Positions 11,649 to 20,928 of a stretch of 64,000 nucleotides of DNA are shown here, piece by piece. The translations under genes and the position numbers were made by a program. The notes under the pieces were generated by a model, which saw only the letters and a list, made by a program, of their open reading frames with translations, did not search any database and had not been told where the DNA came from. Origin of the DNA: Microbulbifer celer (GTDB lineage: Bacteria > Pseudomonadota > Gammaproteobacteria > Pseudomonadales > Cellvibrionaceae); contig NZ_CP087715.1 of assembly GCF_020991125.1 (NCBI RefSeq), positions 2,762,501-2,826,500 on the forward strand, written 5' to 3'. Each line of letters opens with the position of its first letter. The first letter of the stretch is position 1.

Positions 11649-11744
11649 GGTTCTGTTGCCCTCTCCTGATCATTAGCCCGCCGCCCAAAGAAAAAGGCGA
11701 CGCGCGGGGACGCAATGACGAATACAGTCTAGTGCTGATCAGTA

Positions 11745-11772
11745 ATTTGCGGGCAAGTGGCGGGTTTTCAAG
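11745..11772 (-). promoter_or_regulatory. Possible sigma-32 (heat-shock) promoter of clpB
   Basis: On the minus strand CTTGAAA (11766-11772) and CCCGCAAAT (11745-11753) are separated by 12 bases, about 95 bases upstream of the clpB start. This resembles the RpoH consensus (CTTGAAA, then CCCCATNT), with a spacer one or two bases shorter than usual. clpB being RpoH-controlled is established in enteric bacteria; the site here is inference. Confidence 0.5.
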
Positions 11773-11785
11773 CTGCTGATAGGTT

Positions 11786-11865
11786 AGTGGATGCGCCGCG
11801 CTTATCCACCCTGCGGTGAGAGCGGGGGATCAGAAGTGTAGGGTAGACTAGCGCAGCGCATCTAT
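11786..11865. repeat. Inverted pair of REP-like units
   Basis: GTGGATGCGCCGCGCTTATC (from 11787) and, inverted, a unit ending near 11865 whose complement reads ATAGATGCGCTGCGCTAGTC, are two related copies facing each other about 25 bases apart. The GATGCGC-GCGCT-ACCCT pattern is typical of extragenic palindromes in gammaproteobacteria. They lie between clpB and pgeF. Confidence 0.65.
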
Positions 11866-11898
11866 CTTTTACCGCAAGCCCGCATCAAAGGAGATGGC

Positions 11899-12660
11899 CT
11901 ATTCAAGCCAGATCAAAGACGCCATCCGCCCGGTATCCCCATCCCGTCGGTAAGAAAAGAACTCGAGTTCTTCCGTCACGGTACAACGGTCACCACCAAA
12001 GATCTCGGTAACCCCTAGCTCGTGCAGTTCCGCACGCCCCAGCGCATAGATATCCGCCAGGAAGTGCAGCGGTTTTCTGGTGTGGGGCACAAAGCATTTT
12101 GAAATCGCTTCGGCGTGGGATTCGCTCATAGCAGATTCAAACGCCGCTTCCAGTACATCCACGCCACACTCGAACGCCTGGGGACCGATGGCGGGGCCAA
12201 GCCATACCAGCAGCTCCTCGGGTTTACTCTCCAGCGCAGCAATGGTCGCGCGGATCACTCCGCCACATAGTCCTTTCCACCCGGCGTGAATCGCCGCCAC
12301 TTCACTGCCATTGCGATTGCACACCAGCAGAGGCAGACAATCCGCCGTCAGCACGGCACAGACCACGCCCCGGTCTCGGGTAAAACTGGCATCGGCAGTG
12401 CGCACCTGGCCATCGCCTTTTGCTTCCACTGCCTTGTCGCTGTGAATCTGTTCCAACCACTGCGGTGCATTGGGCAGTTTCAGTTCCCGCTGCAGCCGGG
12501 CGCGGTTGGCCGCGACGGCGTCCGGGTCATCCCCGACGTGGTCTCCCAGATTGAACGCGGCATAGGCGCCTGCACTGTGTCCGCCGTGGCGCAGGGTAAA
12601 ACATGCCCGCACACTTGCCGGTGCTGGCCAGTCGGGCTTCAGATAGTGATCGGCAGACAT
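11899..12660 (-). CDS. pgeF: Multicopper polyphenol oxidase family / purine nucleoside phosphorylase (YfiH)
   Basis: Member of the YfiH/DUF152 family, described both as a laccase-like/purine-nucleoside-processing enzyme and as a peptidoglycan-editing factor. The 253 residues have the family metal ligands: His in EQIHSDKAV (about 69), Cys in LTADCLPLLV, and His in AIHAGWKGLCGGV. It lies 44 bases downstream of rluD in the same direction, the usual rluD-yfiH pairing. The family is firm; the precise physiological reaction is not settled by sequence. Confidence 0.9.
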   Translation of the reverse strand: MSADHYLKPDWPAPASVRACFTLRHGGHSAGAYAAFNLGDHVGDDPDAVAANRARLQRELKLPNAPQWLEQIHSDKAVEAKGDGQVRTADASFTRDRGVVCAVLTADCLPLLVCNRNGSEVAAIHAGWKGLCGGVIRATIAALESKPEELLVWLGPAIGPQAFECGVDVLEAAFESAMSESHAEAISKCFVPHTRKPLHFLADIYALGRAELHELGVTEIFGGDRCTVTEELEFFSYRRDGDTGRMASLIWLE

Positions 12661-12704
12661 GGTGTTTCCTTATGGTTCCTTTTCCTGAACACGCATTGAT
12701 GACT

Positions 12705-13661
12705 TTAATGACTTTCTGCCCGCAGCAGTACGAGCAGGTCCAGCATATCTTTCGGTATCGGTGCCGACCAGTGCATGGGCTCGGCAGTTGCCGGGTGAAT
12801 CAATGCCAGCTCTGCCGCGTGCAAGGCCTGGCGGGGGAAATGCTGCAGGGCTTCGATCAGCTCTGCAGTAGCACCGGCCGGCAGCTTGTTACGCCCACCA
12901 TACAGCGGATCTCCCACCAGCGGATGATGGATATGCGCCATATGCACACGGATCTGATGGGTGCGGCCGGTTTCCAGCTGGCAGCGGACCAGCGTGTGAC
13001 CGGGAAAGCGCTCCTGCAGGCGGTAGTGAGTAATCGCTTCCTTACCGCCATCCCCCTTCACCACGGCCATTTTCAGGCGGTTCTGGCGATGACGACCGAT
13101 GGGTGCCTCCACGGTACCCCCGCCACTCAGGGTACCCAGAACGATGGCATCGTACTGACGGCTCACGGTACGCGCTTTGAGCTGGTCTACAAGATCGGTC
13201 TGGGCCTGAAGGGTCTTCGCCACGACCATCAACCCACTGGTGTCTTTGTCCAAGCGATGCACAATTCCTGCCCGTGGGATATTCTGCTGGCTCGCACTGT
13301 GGGCCAGCAGGCCGTTGAGCAGGGTGCCATCAGGATTGCCGGCAGCGGGGTGCACCACCAGGCCAGCCGGTTTGTTGATTACCAGCAGACTGTCATCTTC
13401 ATACACCACATCCAGGTCCATGGGCTGGGCCTCCCAGTCCCCCTGGGGCTCCATTTCGGCGCGTAATTGCAGCTGTTCACCGCCAAACAGCTTATCTTTA
13501 GGCTTGGCCGAGCGGCCATCGACGGTGAGTTGACCGCCCTTTATCCAGTTTTGCAGACGCGCGCGTGAATAGTCAGGGATCAAATCCGCTGCGATCTGGT
13601 CAAACCGATGTCCGGCACATTCTGCCGGCACTTTGATATCGATATGTATTTGATTGCTCAT
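12705..13661 (-). CDS. rluD: 23S rRNA pseudouridine synthase RluD (positions 1911/1915/1917)
   Basis: Modifies helix 69 of 23S rRNA. The 318 residues comprise an N-terminal S4 RNA-binding domain (SRARLQNWIKGGQLTVDGR, about residues 28-46) and the RluA-type catalytic domain with the catalytic aspartate in IVHRLDKDTSGLMVVAK (about residue 139) and the TGRTHQIRVHM motif. It is divergent from bamD, the standard gammaproteobacterial arrangement, which separates it from the RluC paralogue. Confidence 0.95.
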   Translation of the reverse strand: MSNQIHIDIKVPAECAGHRFDQIAADLIPDYSRARLQNWIKGGQLTVDGRSAKPKDKLFGGEQLQLRAEMEPQGDWEAQPMDLDVVYEDDSLLVINKPAGLVVHPAAGNPDGTLLNGLLAHSASQQNIPRAGIVHRLDKDTSGLMVVAKTLQAQTDLVDQLKARTVSRQYDAIVLGTLSGGGTVEAPIGRHRQNRLKMAVVKGDGGKEAITHYRLQERFPGHTLVRCQLETGRTHQIRVHMAHIHHPLVGDPLYGGRNKLPAGATAELIEALQHFPRQALHAAELALIHPATAEPMHWSAPIPKDMLDLLVLLRAESH

Positions 13662-13784
13662 TGGGTACTGGTACTTTGGGCTGGCGGGGCTGTATGGTTA
13701 AATAGCTGCCCTTCGGCTCCCGGTGAATTTTGATGGGCAGCTAGTTTAATAAGGTTGAGTCAAATAATGATAGAGCGAGGGGCC

Positions 13785-14729
13785 ATGAGGTCTTGGAATG
13801 GGCAAGCCTGGAAAACTCTGTGTCTGGCAATTCTGGCAATGTTTGTCGTTTCCTGTGCCAGCACCGACGAAGAGGAAGAGGGGCTGCCCACGGGCAACCG
13901 CACCGAACAAGCGTTCTACGAGGCGGCCCAGCGTCAGTTGCGTTCCAGCCAGTGGGAACTGGCAATCAAGAACCTGCGCGCGCTGGAAGACAATTTCCCG
14001 TTCGGCACCTACGCCGAGCAGGCCCAGCTGGAGCTGATCTACGCCTACTACCGCGACTATCAGAACGATGCAGCGATCAGTGCAGCGGATCGCTTTATCC
14101 GCCTGCATCCGCAGCACCGCAACGTGGATTATGCCTATTATATGAAGGGTTTGGCATCCTTTACCGAGGGCAGCGGGCTGTTTGAGCGTTTTCTGCCCAC
14201 GGATATGACCCGTCGTGACCCGGGCTCCGCGCGTGAGTCCTTCGCCTACTTCTCCCAGCTGATGGCGCGCTACCCGGAAAGCCGCTACGCTCCGGACGCA
14301 CAGAAGCGCATGATCCACCTGCGCAATCTGCTGGCCCGCTACGAGATCCACGTGGCCAACTACTACTTCAAGCGCGGTGCCTACCTGGCATCCGCCAATC
14401 GCGGTCGCTATGTGGTCGAGAACTTCCAGCAGACTCCGGCGGTTCCGGATGCGCTCGCCGTGATGGTGCAGTCCTATAACCTGCTGGATATGCCGCAGCT
14501 GGAGTCCACCTCGCTGGCGGTATTGCGCACCAACTATCCCCATCATCCGGTGTTTCGCGATGATGGCACCTTCAACTACCGGTATTACGTGGGCGCCAAG
14601 GACCGCAGCGTGCTGCACTGGGTAACCCTCGGCCTGTTCGAGAAGGAAGATCCGCGCGGCTTTGACAGCCGGGAGCTGTACAACGCCGAATACCGGCCAG
14701 AAGATGCGCCACTGCCCCCGGAGCTGTGA
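13785..14729 (+). CDS. bamD: Outer-membrane assembly lipoprotein BamD
   Basis: Essential lipoprotein of the BAM complex that inserts beta-barrel proteins. The ATG at 13785 is chosen over an in-frame TTG (13755) and ATG (13767) because an AGGGG ribosome-binding site lies just upstream and a compact lipoprotein signal results: [15 protein letters not shown], with lipidation on that Cys. The rest is five TPR-like repeats ([20 protein letters not shown] onward; [32 protein letters not shown]). About 314 residues. The C-terminal tail after [17 protein letters not shown] is proline-rich. Confidence 0.95.
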   Translation: MRSWNGQAWKTLCLAILAMFVVSCASTDEEEEGLPTGNRTEQAFYEAAQRQLRSSQWELAIKNLRALEDNFPFGTYAEQAQLELIYAYYRDYQNDAAISAADRFIRLHPQHRNVDYAYYMKGLASFTEGSGLFERFLPTDMTRRDPGSARESFAYFSQLMARYPESRYAPDAQKRMIHLRNLLARYEIHVANYYFKRGAYLASANRGRYVVENFQQTPAVPDALAVMVQSYNLLDMPQLESTSLAVLRTNYPHHPVFRDDGTFNYRYYVGAKDRSVLHWVTLGLFEKEDPRGFDSRELYNAEYRPEDAPLPPEL

Positions 14730-14750
14730 TTTTCTGTTCCGTTGAACGCG

Positions 14751-14787
14751 AAAAGGCCCCGCTGCGCAAGCTGCGGGGCCTTTTTTG
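14751..14787. terminator. Bidirectional terminator between bamD and nadE
   Basis: AAAAGGCCCCGC and GCGGGGCCTTTTTT flank a short loop; T-runs occur on both strands (AAAA before, TTTTTT after). It lies between the convergent bamD and nadE genes and can serve both. Confidence 0.9.
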
Positions 14788-14838
14788 TAGCTCTCTGTTG
14801 TACCTCTCGTGCCCGCCGGCAAGGCAGGCAGTGAATGC

Positions 14839-16470
14839 TTACTCGCCCGCCTTCCAGCCATTGGTGATCGGGTAACGACGATCGCGGCCGAATCCACGCT
14901 CGGAGATACGTACCCCAACCGCCGCCTGACGGCGTTTGTATTCATTGCGATCCACCAGGCGCACCACCCGCATCACGGTGGCTTCATCAAAACCTTTGGC
15001 AATGATATCCGCCGCGCTCAGATCCAGGTCGATATACAGGCGCAGGATTTCATCCAGCACCTCGTAGGGCGGCAGACTGTCGGAATCCACCTGGTCCGGC
15101 GCCAGCTCTGCGCTGGGTTCGCGGGTGATGACCGTTTCCGGGATCACTTCAGATACCGTGTTGCGGTAACGAGCGAGCTCGTACACGAGAATCTTCGGCA
15201 CGTCCTTGAGCGCGTTGTAGCCGCCGACCATATCACCATAGAGTGTGGCGTAGCCTACCGCCAGTTCACTCTTGTTGCCGGTGGTGAGTACCATCGCGCC
15301 TTTTTTGTTGGAAATTGCCATCAGCAACATGCCGCGGGCACGGGCCTGAAGGTTCTCCTCGGTGGTATCCCGTTCACTGCCAGCGAACTCACTGGCCAGC
15401 GCCCTCATGCTGGCATCGAAGATGCCCTCGATACTGATGACACGATAGTGAATACCAAGCCGATGCGCCTGATCCGCGGCATCGTTTTTGGACAGATCCG
15501 AGGTATATCGGAATGGCATCATGACCGCCTCGACCCGGTCCGGGCCCAGGGCATCCACGGCAATCGCCAGTGTCAGCGCTGAATCGATACCACCAGAGAG
15601 CCCCAGTACCACACCATTGAAGCCGTTTTTATTAACGTAGTCCCGCACGCCCAGCACCAGTGCCTGGTAGACGGAAGCGAGCCCGTCGAGGGGCTTGGCG
15701 TCATTGCCGGGCTTCAGGCTGACCTTACCATTGCCGTCGGCAGATACCGTCACTGGCAGCAGGCTCTCCACAAACTCCGGGGCCCGTGCCCGCAGCTCCC
15801 CGTCTGCATCCACAGCAAAGGAACCCCCATCGAACACCAGCTCATCCTGGCCGCCTACCGAGTTCACATACACAATGGGCATCTTGCCCATCTTCGCCTG
15901 CCCTGCCAGTAACTTCAGCCTCTCCTGGGCCTTGCCGCGGTGGAAAGGCGACGCATTCAAATTCAGCATCAGTTTGGCCCCGGCGCGCTCGGCCTGGGCA
16001 ACCGGCTCCGGGTGCCAGATGTCTTCGCAGATGGTAATGGCGGTGGGAATCCCCTGGATATCCACCACACAGGCCTGCTCCCCCGGCACGAAATAACGCA
16101 GCTCATCGAATACCTGGTAGTTCGGCAGCTTCTGCTTCGCATACTCGGCAACCAGCTCCCCACCCTGAATCAGGCCCGCCATATTCAATACAGTGCCGGC
16201 CACCACCCGCGGATACCCAATCAGTACGGCACAGGGCAACTCAGCCTGCTTCAACTGCTTCAATGCGGCATCGATTCGCTTCTGCATACTGGGGCGCAGC
16301 AACAGGTCTTCCGGTGGATAGCCGCTCAGGGTCAGCTCCGGGAACAGAACCAGGTCCGCACCGTGCTCCCGGTGCGCCCTGCGCGCAACTTCGACTACCT
16401 GGTCGGTGTTACCGGGAATATCTCCCACCAGCAGATTGATTTGCGCCAGCACTAGCTGCAAAGTAGACAT
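14839..16470 (-). CDS. nadE: Glutamine-dependent NAD+ synthetase
   Basis: Last step of NAD synthesis: amidation of deamido-NAD using glutamine and ATP. An N-terminal nitrilase-type glutaminase domain shows the catalytic triad (Glu in FPELTLSGYPPEDLL, Lys in KQKLPNYQVFDE, Cys in ITICEDIWHP). The C-terminal synthetase has the ATP-pyrophosphatase loop LGLSGGIDSALTLA (about residue 290). The start is set at ATG 16470 (MSTLQLVLAQINLLVGDI); a longer open frame adds 76 residues without resemblance to the family. 543 residues. Confidence 0.95.
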   Translation of the reverse strand: MSTLQLVLAQINLLVGDIPGNTDQVVEVARRAHREHGADLVLFPELTLSGYPPEDLLLRPSMQKRIDAALKQLKQAELPCAVLIGYPRVVAGTVLNMAGLIQGGELVAEYAKQKLPNYQVFDELRYFVPGEQACVVDIQGIPTAITICEDIWHPEPVAQAERAGAKLMLNLNASPFHRGKAQERLKLLAGQAKMGKMPIVYVNSVGGQDELVFDGGSFAVDADGELRARAPEFVESLLPVTVSADGNGKVSLKPGNDAKPLDGLASVYQALVLGVRDYVNKNGFNGVVLGLSGGIDSALTLAIAVDALGPDRVEAVMMPFRYTSDLSKNDAADQAHRLGIHYRVISIEGIFDASMRALASEFAGSERDTTEENLQARARGMLLMAISNKKGAMVLTTGNKSELAVGYATLYGDMVGGYNALKDVPKILVYELARYRNTVSEVIPETVITREPSAELAPDQVDSDSLPPYEVLDEILRLYIDLDLSAADIIAKGFDEATVMRVVRLVDRNEYKRRQAAVGVRISERGFGRDRRYPITNGWKAGE

Positions 16471-16597
16471 CTTTATACCCCATTGGATCGAGGCGGCTAT
16501 TGTAGCGACCCCGCCTGTACGCACAACCTGCGCGGCGTCCGCTCGGGGTCTCGGACATGAAACTCCGTCATCAAACACCGTGATAAAACAATAACGA

Positions 16598-18286
16598 GTG
16601 CACCCAGTGACCACGCATGCAGTACCGGATAGTGCCCCGGGCACGATATCAGATACCACCGCCGCAAAGGCCGGTGATGACAACACTGCCGGCCACACAC
16701 ATGAATTCCAGACAAGTTTACGCTTCCGCCAGCGCGACCTGTTACGTATTTATGCTTGGTATCGGGTCGTTATTGGTCTCGTCCTGCTCGGATTATTTGC
16801 TTCCGGTATCAGCCGCGGTACCGTCGGTACACTTTTCCCAACCCTCTACCTCAACACAGCCATTACCTACGCCGTACTCAATGTAGCCTGGCTGGGCTAC
16901 CTGTTTGTGCGCGGCTTTCACACCACGCCGCTGCGGATCGTCTGTATCTTCAGCTGTGACATCCTCACCTTCCTGCTCCTGATTCAGGCCAGCGGTGGTC
17001 TGGACTCGGGGGTTGGATATCTGCTGCTCACCACCTGTGCGGTGGGCTCATTGCTGCTGGATCGCCGGATGGGTGCTTTTCTTGCAGCCATCACCAGTAT
17101 CGCGGTCATCAGCCAGCAGCTGATCGGATTGGTGACAGGCTTTGCCGAGACCCAGGACATCGTGTCTGCCGGCAGCCTCGGTATCCTGTTGTTTACCTGC
17201 GTCAGTGCACTGCAGTACCTCTCCACCCACATTCGCCTGGCCAACCGCAAAGCGGAAGCCCAGAGCCGCCAGGCAGCGCACCTGCAGCGGCTGACCCAAC
17301 AGATCGTCGCACAGATGCGCACTGGCGTTCTGGTGTTAAATGACAGCGGCAATGCGGAGCTCGCCAACAGGGCGGCACAGCAGATGCTGGGTAGCCACCG
17401 CTCGGCCAGCGGCGAACTGAGCCCCGTCCTCCGGCGCGACCTTGCCGGCCTGCTTGCACAGCAAGACAGGCACACCGGCACCATCCACGGTGCCGGCCAC
17501 AGCAAGTTGCGCGCGAGCTACACCACACTGCCGCGGGGACGCGGCAGTGACAGCACGCTGATATTTCTGGAGGACAGCCGCAAGCTCGCACAGGAAGCCC
17601 AACAATTAAAACTCGCATCCCTCGGCCGCCTGACCGGCTCCATCGCCCATGAAATCCGCAACCCATTGGGTGCCATCAGTCACGCCGCACAGCTGTTGGC
17701 AGAATCCGACGCTATTGCAGAAGAGGATCGCCAGCTTACAGATATCATTGGCAGGCACAGCCAGCGGGTGAACCAGATTATAGAAAACGTCATGCTGCTT
17801 TCCCGTCGCCAGGCAGCGGTCACTGAGCGCCAGGACCTCTGTCAGTGGCTCCCACTGTTTGTTGAGGATTTTTGTGTGGGTATACCGGAAACTGCCCGTG
17901 TTTCCCTGTCACTGCCGGATTCACCGGTTTTCGCACGCTTCGATCCCAATCAATTTGGCCAGGTGCTCACCAACCTGTGCCAGAACGCTCTGCGGCATTC
18001 ATTCAATGCCACCGGTATTCACGAAGTGGAAATATGTGCCAGCTATATTGCCGAGCGCCAGTGCGCGCGACTGGACGTGCTGGACCGCGGTCCCGGAGTA
18101 CCGGCTGAGCATCAGGACAAAATTTTCGAACCATTTTTTACTACCGACTCCTCCGGTGCCGGGCTCGGACTCTATATTGCGCGGGAACTCTGTGAAGCCA
18201 CCAGAGCCAACCTCTACTTTTGTCGCAATCAGGACAAACGCAGCTGCTTCAGAGTAGAATTCGCCAATGCCGAACAGGTTTTCTAA
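16598..18286 (+). CDS. pilS: PilS-type sensor histidine kinase of type IV pilus control
   Basis: Membrane sensor partnered with the next gene. It opens at GTG 16598 (no better in-frame ATG exists before the first TM). Several hydrophobic segments between residues about 50 and 205 form the sensing membrane domain, followed by a linker (QAAHLQRLTQQIVAQM), a PAS domain (TGVLVLNDSGNAELANRAAQ), the HisKA box GSIAHEIRNPLGAISHAAQL (phospho-His about 351) and the ATPase domain (N-box NLCQNALRHS; G-boxes DRGPGVP and GAGLGLYIARE). 562 residues. In Pseudomonas PilS senses PilA in the membrane; that role here is by analogy. Confidence 0.92.
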   Translation: MHPVTTHAVPDSAPGTISDTTAAKAGDDNTAGHTHEFQTSLRFRQRDLLRIYAWYRVVIGLVLLGLFASGISRGTVGTLFPTLYLNTAITYAVLNVAWLGYLFVRGFHTTPLRIVCIFSCDILTFLLLIQASGGLDSGVGYLLLTTCAVGSLLLDRRMGAFLAAITSIAVISQQLIGLVTGFAETQDIVSAGSLGILLFTCVSALQYLSTHIRLANRKAEAQSRQAAHLQRLTQQIVAQMRTGVLVLNDSGNAELANRAAQQMLGSHRSASGELSPVLRRDLAGLLAQQDRHTGTIHGAGHSKLRASYTTLPRGRGSDSTLIFLEDSRKLAQEAQQLKLASLGRLTGSIAHEIRNPLGAISHAAQLLAESDAIAEEDRQLTDIIGRHSQRVNQIIENVMLLSRRQAAVTERQDLCQWLPLFVEDFCVGIPETARVSLSLPDSPVFARFDPNQFGQVLTNLCQNALRHSFNATGIHEVEICASYIAERQCARLDVLDRGPGVPAEHQDKIFEPFFTTDSSGAGLGLYIARELCEATRANLYFCRNQDKRSCFRVEFANAEQVF

Positions 18287-18325
18287 TCAGAAAGTTAATA
18301 GAAATAAAATCCCAATAAGAAGATT

Positions 18326-19723
18326 ATGGCCGGAAGCCAACCTCTAGCACTCGTCGTCGACGACGAGCCCGATATCTGCGAACTGCTGACGATGACTCTG
18401 AGCCGGATGGACGTACGCACTGACATCGCCATGTCCGTGACGGAGGCCAAACGGCGTTTGGCGGAAAAGCAGTACGATTTCTGCCTCACGGACATGCGCC
18501 TGCCGGACGGTGATGGACTCGAGCTGGTAAAGGACATCCAGCAGCGCCCCCTGGATCGGGCTCTGCCGGTGGCAGTGATCACCGCACACGGCAATATGGA
18601 TACCGCCGTCGCCGCTCTGAAACTGGGTGCGTTCGATTTCGTCAGCAAACCGATCAATCTCAAACCCCTGCGTGCGCTGGTTCAGCTGGCATTGCGCCTC
18701 GGGGAAGAAAAACGCTCACCGCAGACCGAGTGGCATGCCCTGCTTCAGGGACAGACTCTTGAAACCCGGAAGCTTCAGGAACATATAGAACAGCTCTCAC
18801 GTACGGATGCACCAATTCATATTCGCGGAGAGCACGGCGCGGGTAAAGAGCTGGCAGCACGGGAGATTCATCGATTCAGCCCCAGGTCAAGCGCCCCCTT
18901 TGTCGTCGTCAATTGCAGCGCCGAAGACCCAGCCGAACTCGAACACAGCCTGTTTGGCAACCACACAGAAGGCCCAGAATCCGGCCCCCTGATGGCTGCC
19001 AACGGCGGCACACTATATCTCGATGACATCACCGAGCTGCCTGAGGCACTGCAGGCAAAACTTTTGCAGTGCATTCAAAACAAAAAGATTTACTCACCCA
19101 GTGCCAACCGGGAACATGCGCTGGATCTTCGCATTATCAGTGCCACCCACAAAAGTCTGGTGGATGCGGCCACAGCTCACCGGATACGCAGCGATCTCTA
19201 TTTCCGGCTCAATGTCATCGAACTGGTAGTTCCACCACTGAGAGAGCGCCAGAAAGACATCCCCATGCTGGCCAGAAGTGTTTTGCGAGAGGTGGCAGCA
19301 TCCTCAGGTAACCCAACGCCCCGAATCACTCAGGACGCCCTCAACACTCTGCAGAATTATTCCTTCCCCGCCAACCTGAGGCAACTGGAAAACATTCTGC
19401 AAAGAGCCTTCGCGCTCTGCGATGGCAGAACAATCAGACCGGAAGATTTACAACTGGACCCGGTCTCAGCAAAGCTGCATGAAAATTCCGGATTAATGGA
19501 AGAGGCAGACGGTGTCAGGCTGGGGGGCAATGATATGTACCCCGGTCAGTTCTCATCTTCAACGTTTGAATCGCTGGATGAATTCCTGCAGGACATCGAG
19601 AAAAAGGCGCTGGAAAAAGCGCTGGAAGAAACCCGCTGGAACAGGACGGCGGCGGCGCAGAAGTTGGGGATCAGCTTTCGGTCTTTACGGTATCGGCTGA
19701 AGAAACTGGATATGGAAGATTAG
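18326..19723 (+). CDS. pilR: PilR-type response regulator, GAFTGA loop missing
   Basis: Partner of PilS, 465 residues: receiver domain (DDEPD acidic pocket, phospho-Asp in CLTDMRLPDG at about 55, Lys in VSKPIN), AAA+ domain (Walker A RGEHGAGKELAAREIH about 171-186; Walker B-like GGTLYLDDI with Asp instead of the usual Glu; PPLRERQKDI arginine region) and Fis-type HTH (TRWNRTAAAQKLGISFRSLR). Oddity: between LFGN and GGTLYLDD only about 15 residues (HTEGPESGP plus LMAAN) are present. The GAFTGA loop that contacts sigma-54, and about six residues, are absent, and no other frame encodes it. It may not activate sigma-54 promoters in the usual way. Confidence 0.9.
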   Translation: MAGSQPLALVVDDEPDICELLTMTLSRMDVRTDIAMSVTEAKRRLAEKQYDFCLTDMRLPDGDGLELVKDIQQRPLDRALPVAVITAHGNMDTAVAALKLGAFDFVSKPINLKPLRALVQLALRLGEEKRSPQTEWHALLQGQTLETRKLQEHIEQLSRTDAPIHIRGEHGAGKELAAREIHRFSPRSSAPFVVVNCSAEDPAELEHSLFGNHTEGPESGPLMAANGGTLYLDDITELPEALQAKLLQCIQNKKIYSPSANREHALDLRIISATHKSLVDAATAHRIRSDLYFRLNVIELVVPPLRERQKDIPMLARSVLREVAASSGNPTPRITQDALNTLQNYSFPANLRQLENILQRAFALCDGRTIRPEDLQLDPVSAKLHENSGLMEEADGVRLGGNDMYPGQFSSSTFESLDEFLQDIEKKALEKALEETRWNRTAAAQKLGISFRSLRYRLKKLDMED

Positions 19724-19831
19724 CAGGCTGCCAGCCCCAAAATCAGCACGATCGTACTGTAATGGACTGTGATTGGCTTCTCAAAAATCCCTGATATGCT
19801 GAGGCGCACTCAAGGATGAGGAAGCCACGCC

Positions 19832-20404
19832 ATGCAACGTCAACCGGGATTTACCATACTAGAGCTAATCATCACCGTTACGATCCTTGCCATCGTAATC
19901 TCCCTGGCCGTACCTCCCATGGGGGAGTTTGTGCGACGCTACCGCAGTGAGGCAAAAGCCCGCGAGCTGTTTGACTTAGTGATTCTCATGCGAACCCGGG
20001 CCTATAGCGAGCAGCAGAGATACACCCTTTGCCCGCGGGGTATTGATGCAAGCTGCGGAAACGACTGGTCGTCAGGCGCCATTCTGTTCGCCGACCCGGA
20101 TGGGGATGGGGAGAGGGACACCGGCGAGACGATAGAGAAAATATTCTCGGGTGCCGATTCCGGGGGCTCCCTCCGTTGGAGGGCCTTCAATAATTCCGGC
20201 TATATCACTTTTCGCCCAGATGGTACTACCCCCGCGCAAAGTGGACATTTTGCGTACTGTCCACCCAGCGGAGAGGAAGAGATCGGCTGGACGATCATCC
20301 TGAACGCCATCGGCCGCCCCTATGTCGGTAAAGACAAGGACGGTGATGGAGTGCGGGAAACAGGTCGCGGGGACAACCTCAGTTGCGCAACAGCACCCGG
20401 CTGA
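19832..20404 (+). CDS. fimT: GspH/FimT-family prepilin
   Basis: Type IV pilus minor prepilin/pseudopilin. A short leader MQRQPG is cut before F by prepilin peptidase (GFTILELIITVTILAIVISL; Glu5 of the mature form present), followed by the hydrophobic alpha-1N helix. The C-terminal region has two DxDGDG-like segments (DPDGDGERD; DKDGDGVRE) that could bind calcium. 190 residues. It stands alone downstream of pilR, as fimT does in Pseudomonas, and converges on the pilE-like gene: its stop and that gene's stop share the palindrome TGATCA (20402-20407). Assignment as fimT rather than a second fimU rests on position. Confidence 0.82.
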   Translation: MQRQPGFTILELIITVTILAIVISLAVPPMGEFVRRYRSEAKARELFDLVILMRTRAYSEQQRYTLCPRGIDASCGNDWSSGAILFADPDGDGERDTGETIEKIFSGADSGGSLRWRAFNNSGYITFRPDGTTPAQSGHFAYCPPSGEEEIGWTIILNAIGRPYVGKDKDGDGVRETGRGDNLSCATAPG

Positions 20405-20851
20405 TCAGCTACAGGATTTACTCCAGCACATATCGCTGGCACCAAATTTCCCATCATCCCCTCGATCCCAGCCTTTCTCGCCGGTTGATCTCAGAAGGAG
20501 ATTGCCATCATCCGCTTGCGCGCCCTTTGCCTGCGCCTGTAAATCATAAGAACCGCCGTCATTAGCGACGATCGCCCGCAAATTATAATACTTGGTACCG
20601 CCGTCCAATGGAGCTTCGGTGGCAAAGATCTGCGGAACATTGTTATTGTCAGCCGCACCGGTATAGGTACCATTCTCGGTAAAATACTGCTCCATCGCCT
20701 GCGCCAGCCCCATCAGCGCCCCCTGCGCATCCGCGCGACGAGAAGCCTGCACATGGTCCTGATAGGAAGGCCAGGCAATCCCCGCGAGGATACCGATGAT
20801 TGCCACTACAATCATCAGCTCAATCAAGGAAAACCCATGCTGTTTTTTCAT
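20405..20851 (-). CDS. pilE: PilE-type minor pilin
   Basis: Minor pilin of the fibre or tip. The ATG at 20851 gives the usual leader MKKQHG and mature FSLIELMIVVAIIGILAGIA with Glu5; an upstream in-frame extension of 16 residues is rejected. A YYNL segment and a C-terminal cysteine pair (DMCWSKSCS) form the probable D-region disulfide. 148 residues. Last gene of the fimU-pilVWX-pilY1-pilE block, 77 bases after pilY1. PilE is the positional name; it could be any PilE/PilA-like minor pilin, but the major pilin is usually elsewhere. Confidence 0.88.
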   Translation of the reverse strand: MKKQHGFSLIELMIVVAIIGILAGIAWPSYQDHVQASRRADAQGALMGLAQAMEQYFTENGTYTGAADNNNVPQIFATEAPLDGGTKYYNLRAIVANDGGSYDLQAQAKGAQADDGNLLLRSTGEKGWDRGDDGKFGASDMCWSKSCS

Positions 20852-20928
20852 ACGTGTGTCCAACTTTTTTCTCAATTCTGTCTGGATATCCGGTGTCACT
20901 GATGCAACGCAGCTGCTTCAGGAGATTC

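Noticed and set aside
16471..16698. 76-residue N-terminal extension of NAD synthetase
   Set aside because: Overlaps the start of divergent pilS, has no glutaminase resemblance, and MSTLQLVLAQ is the family start.
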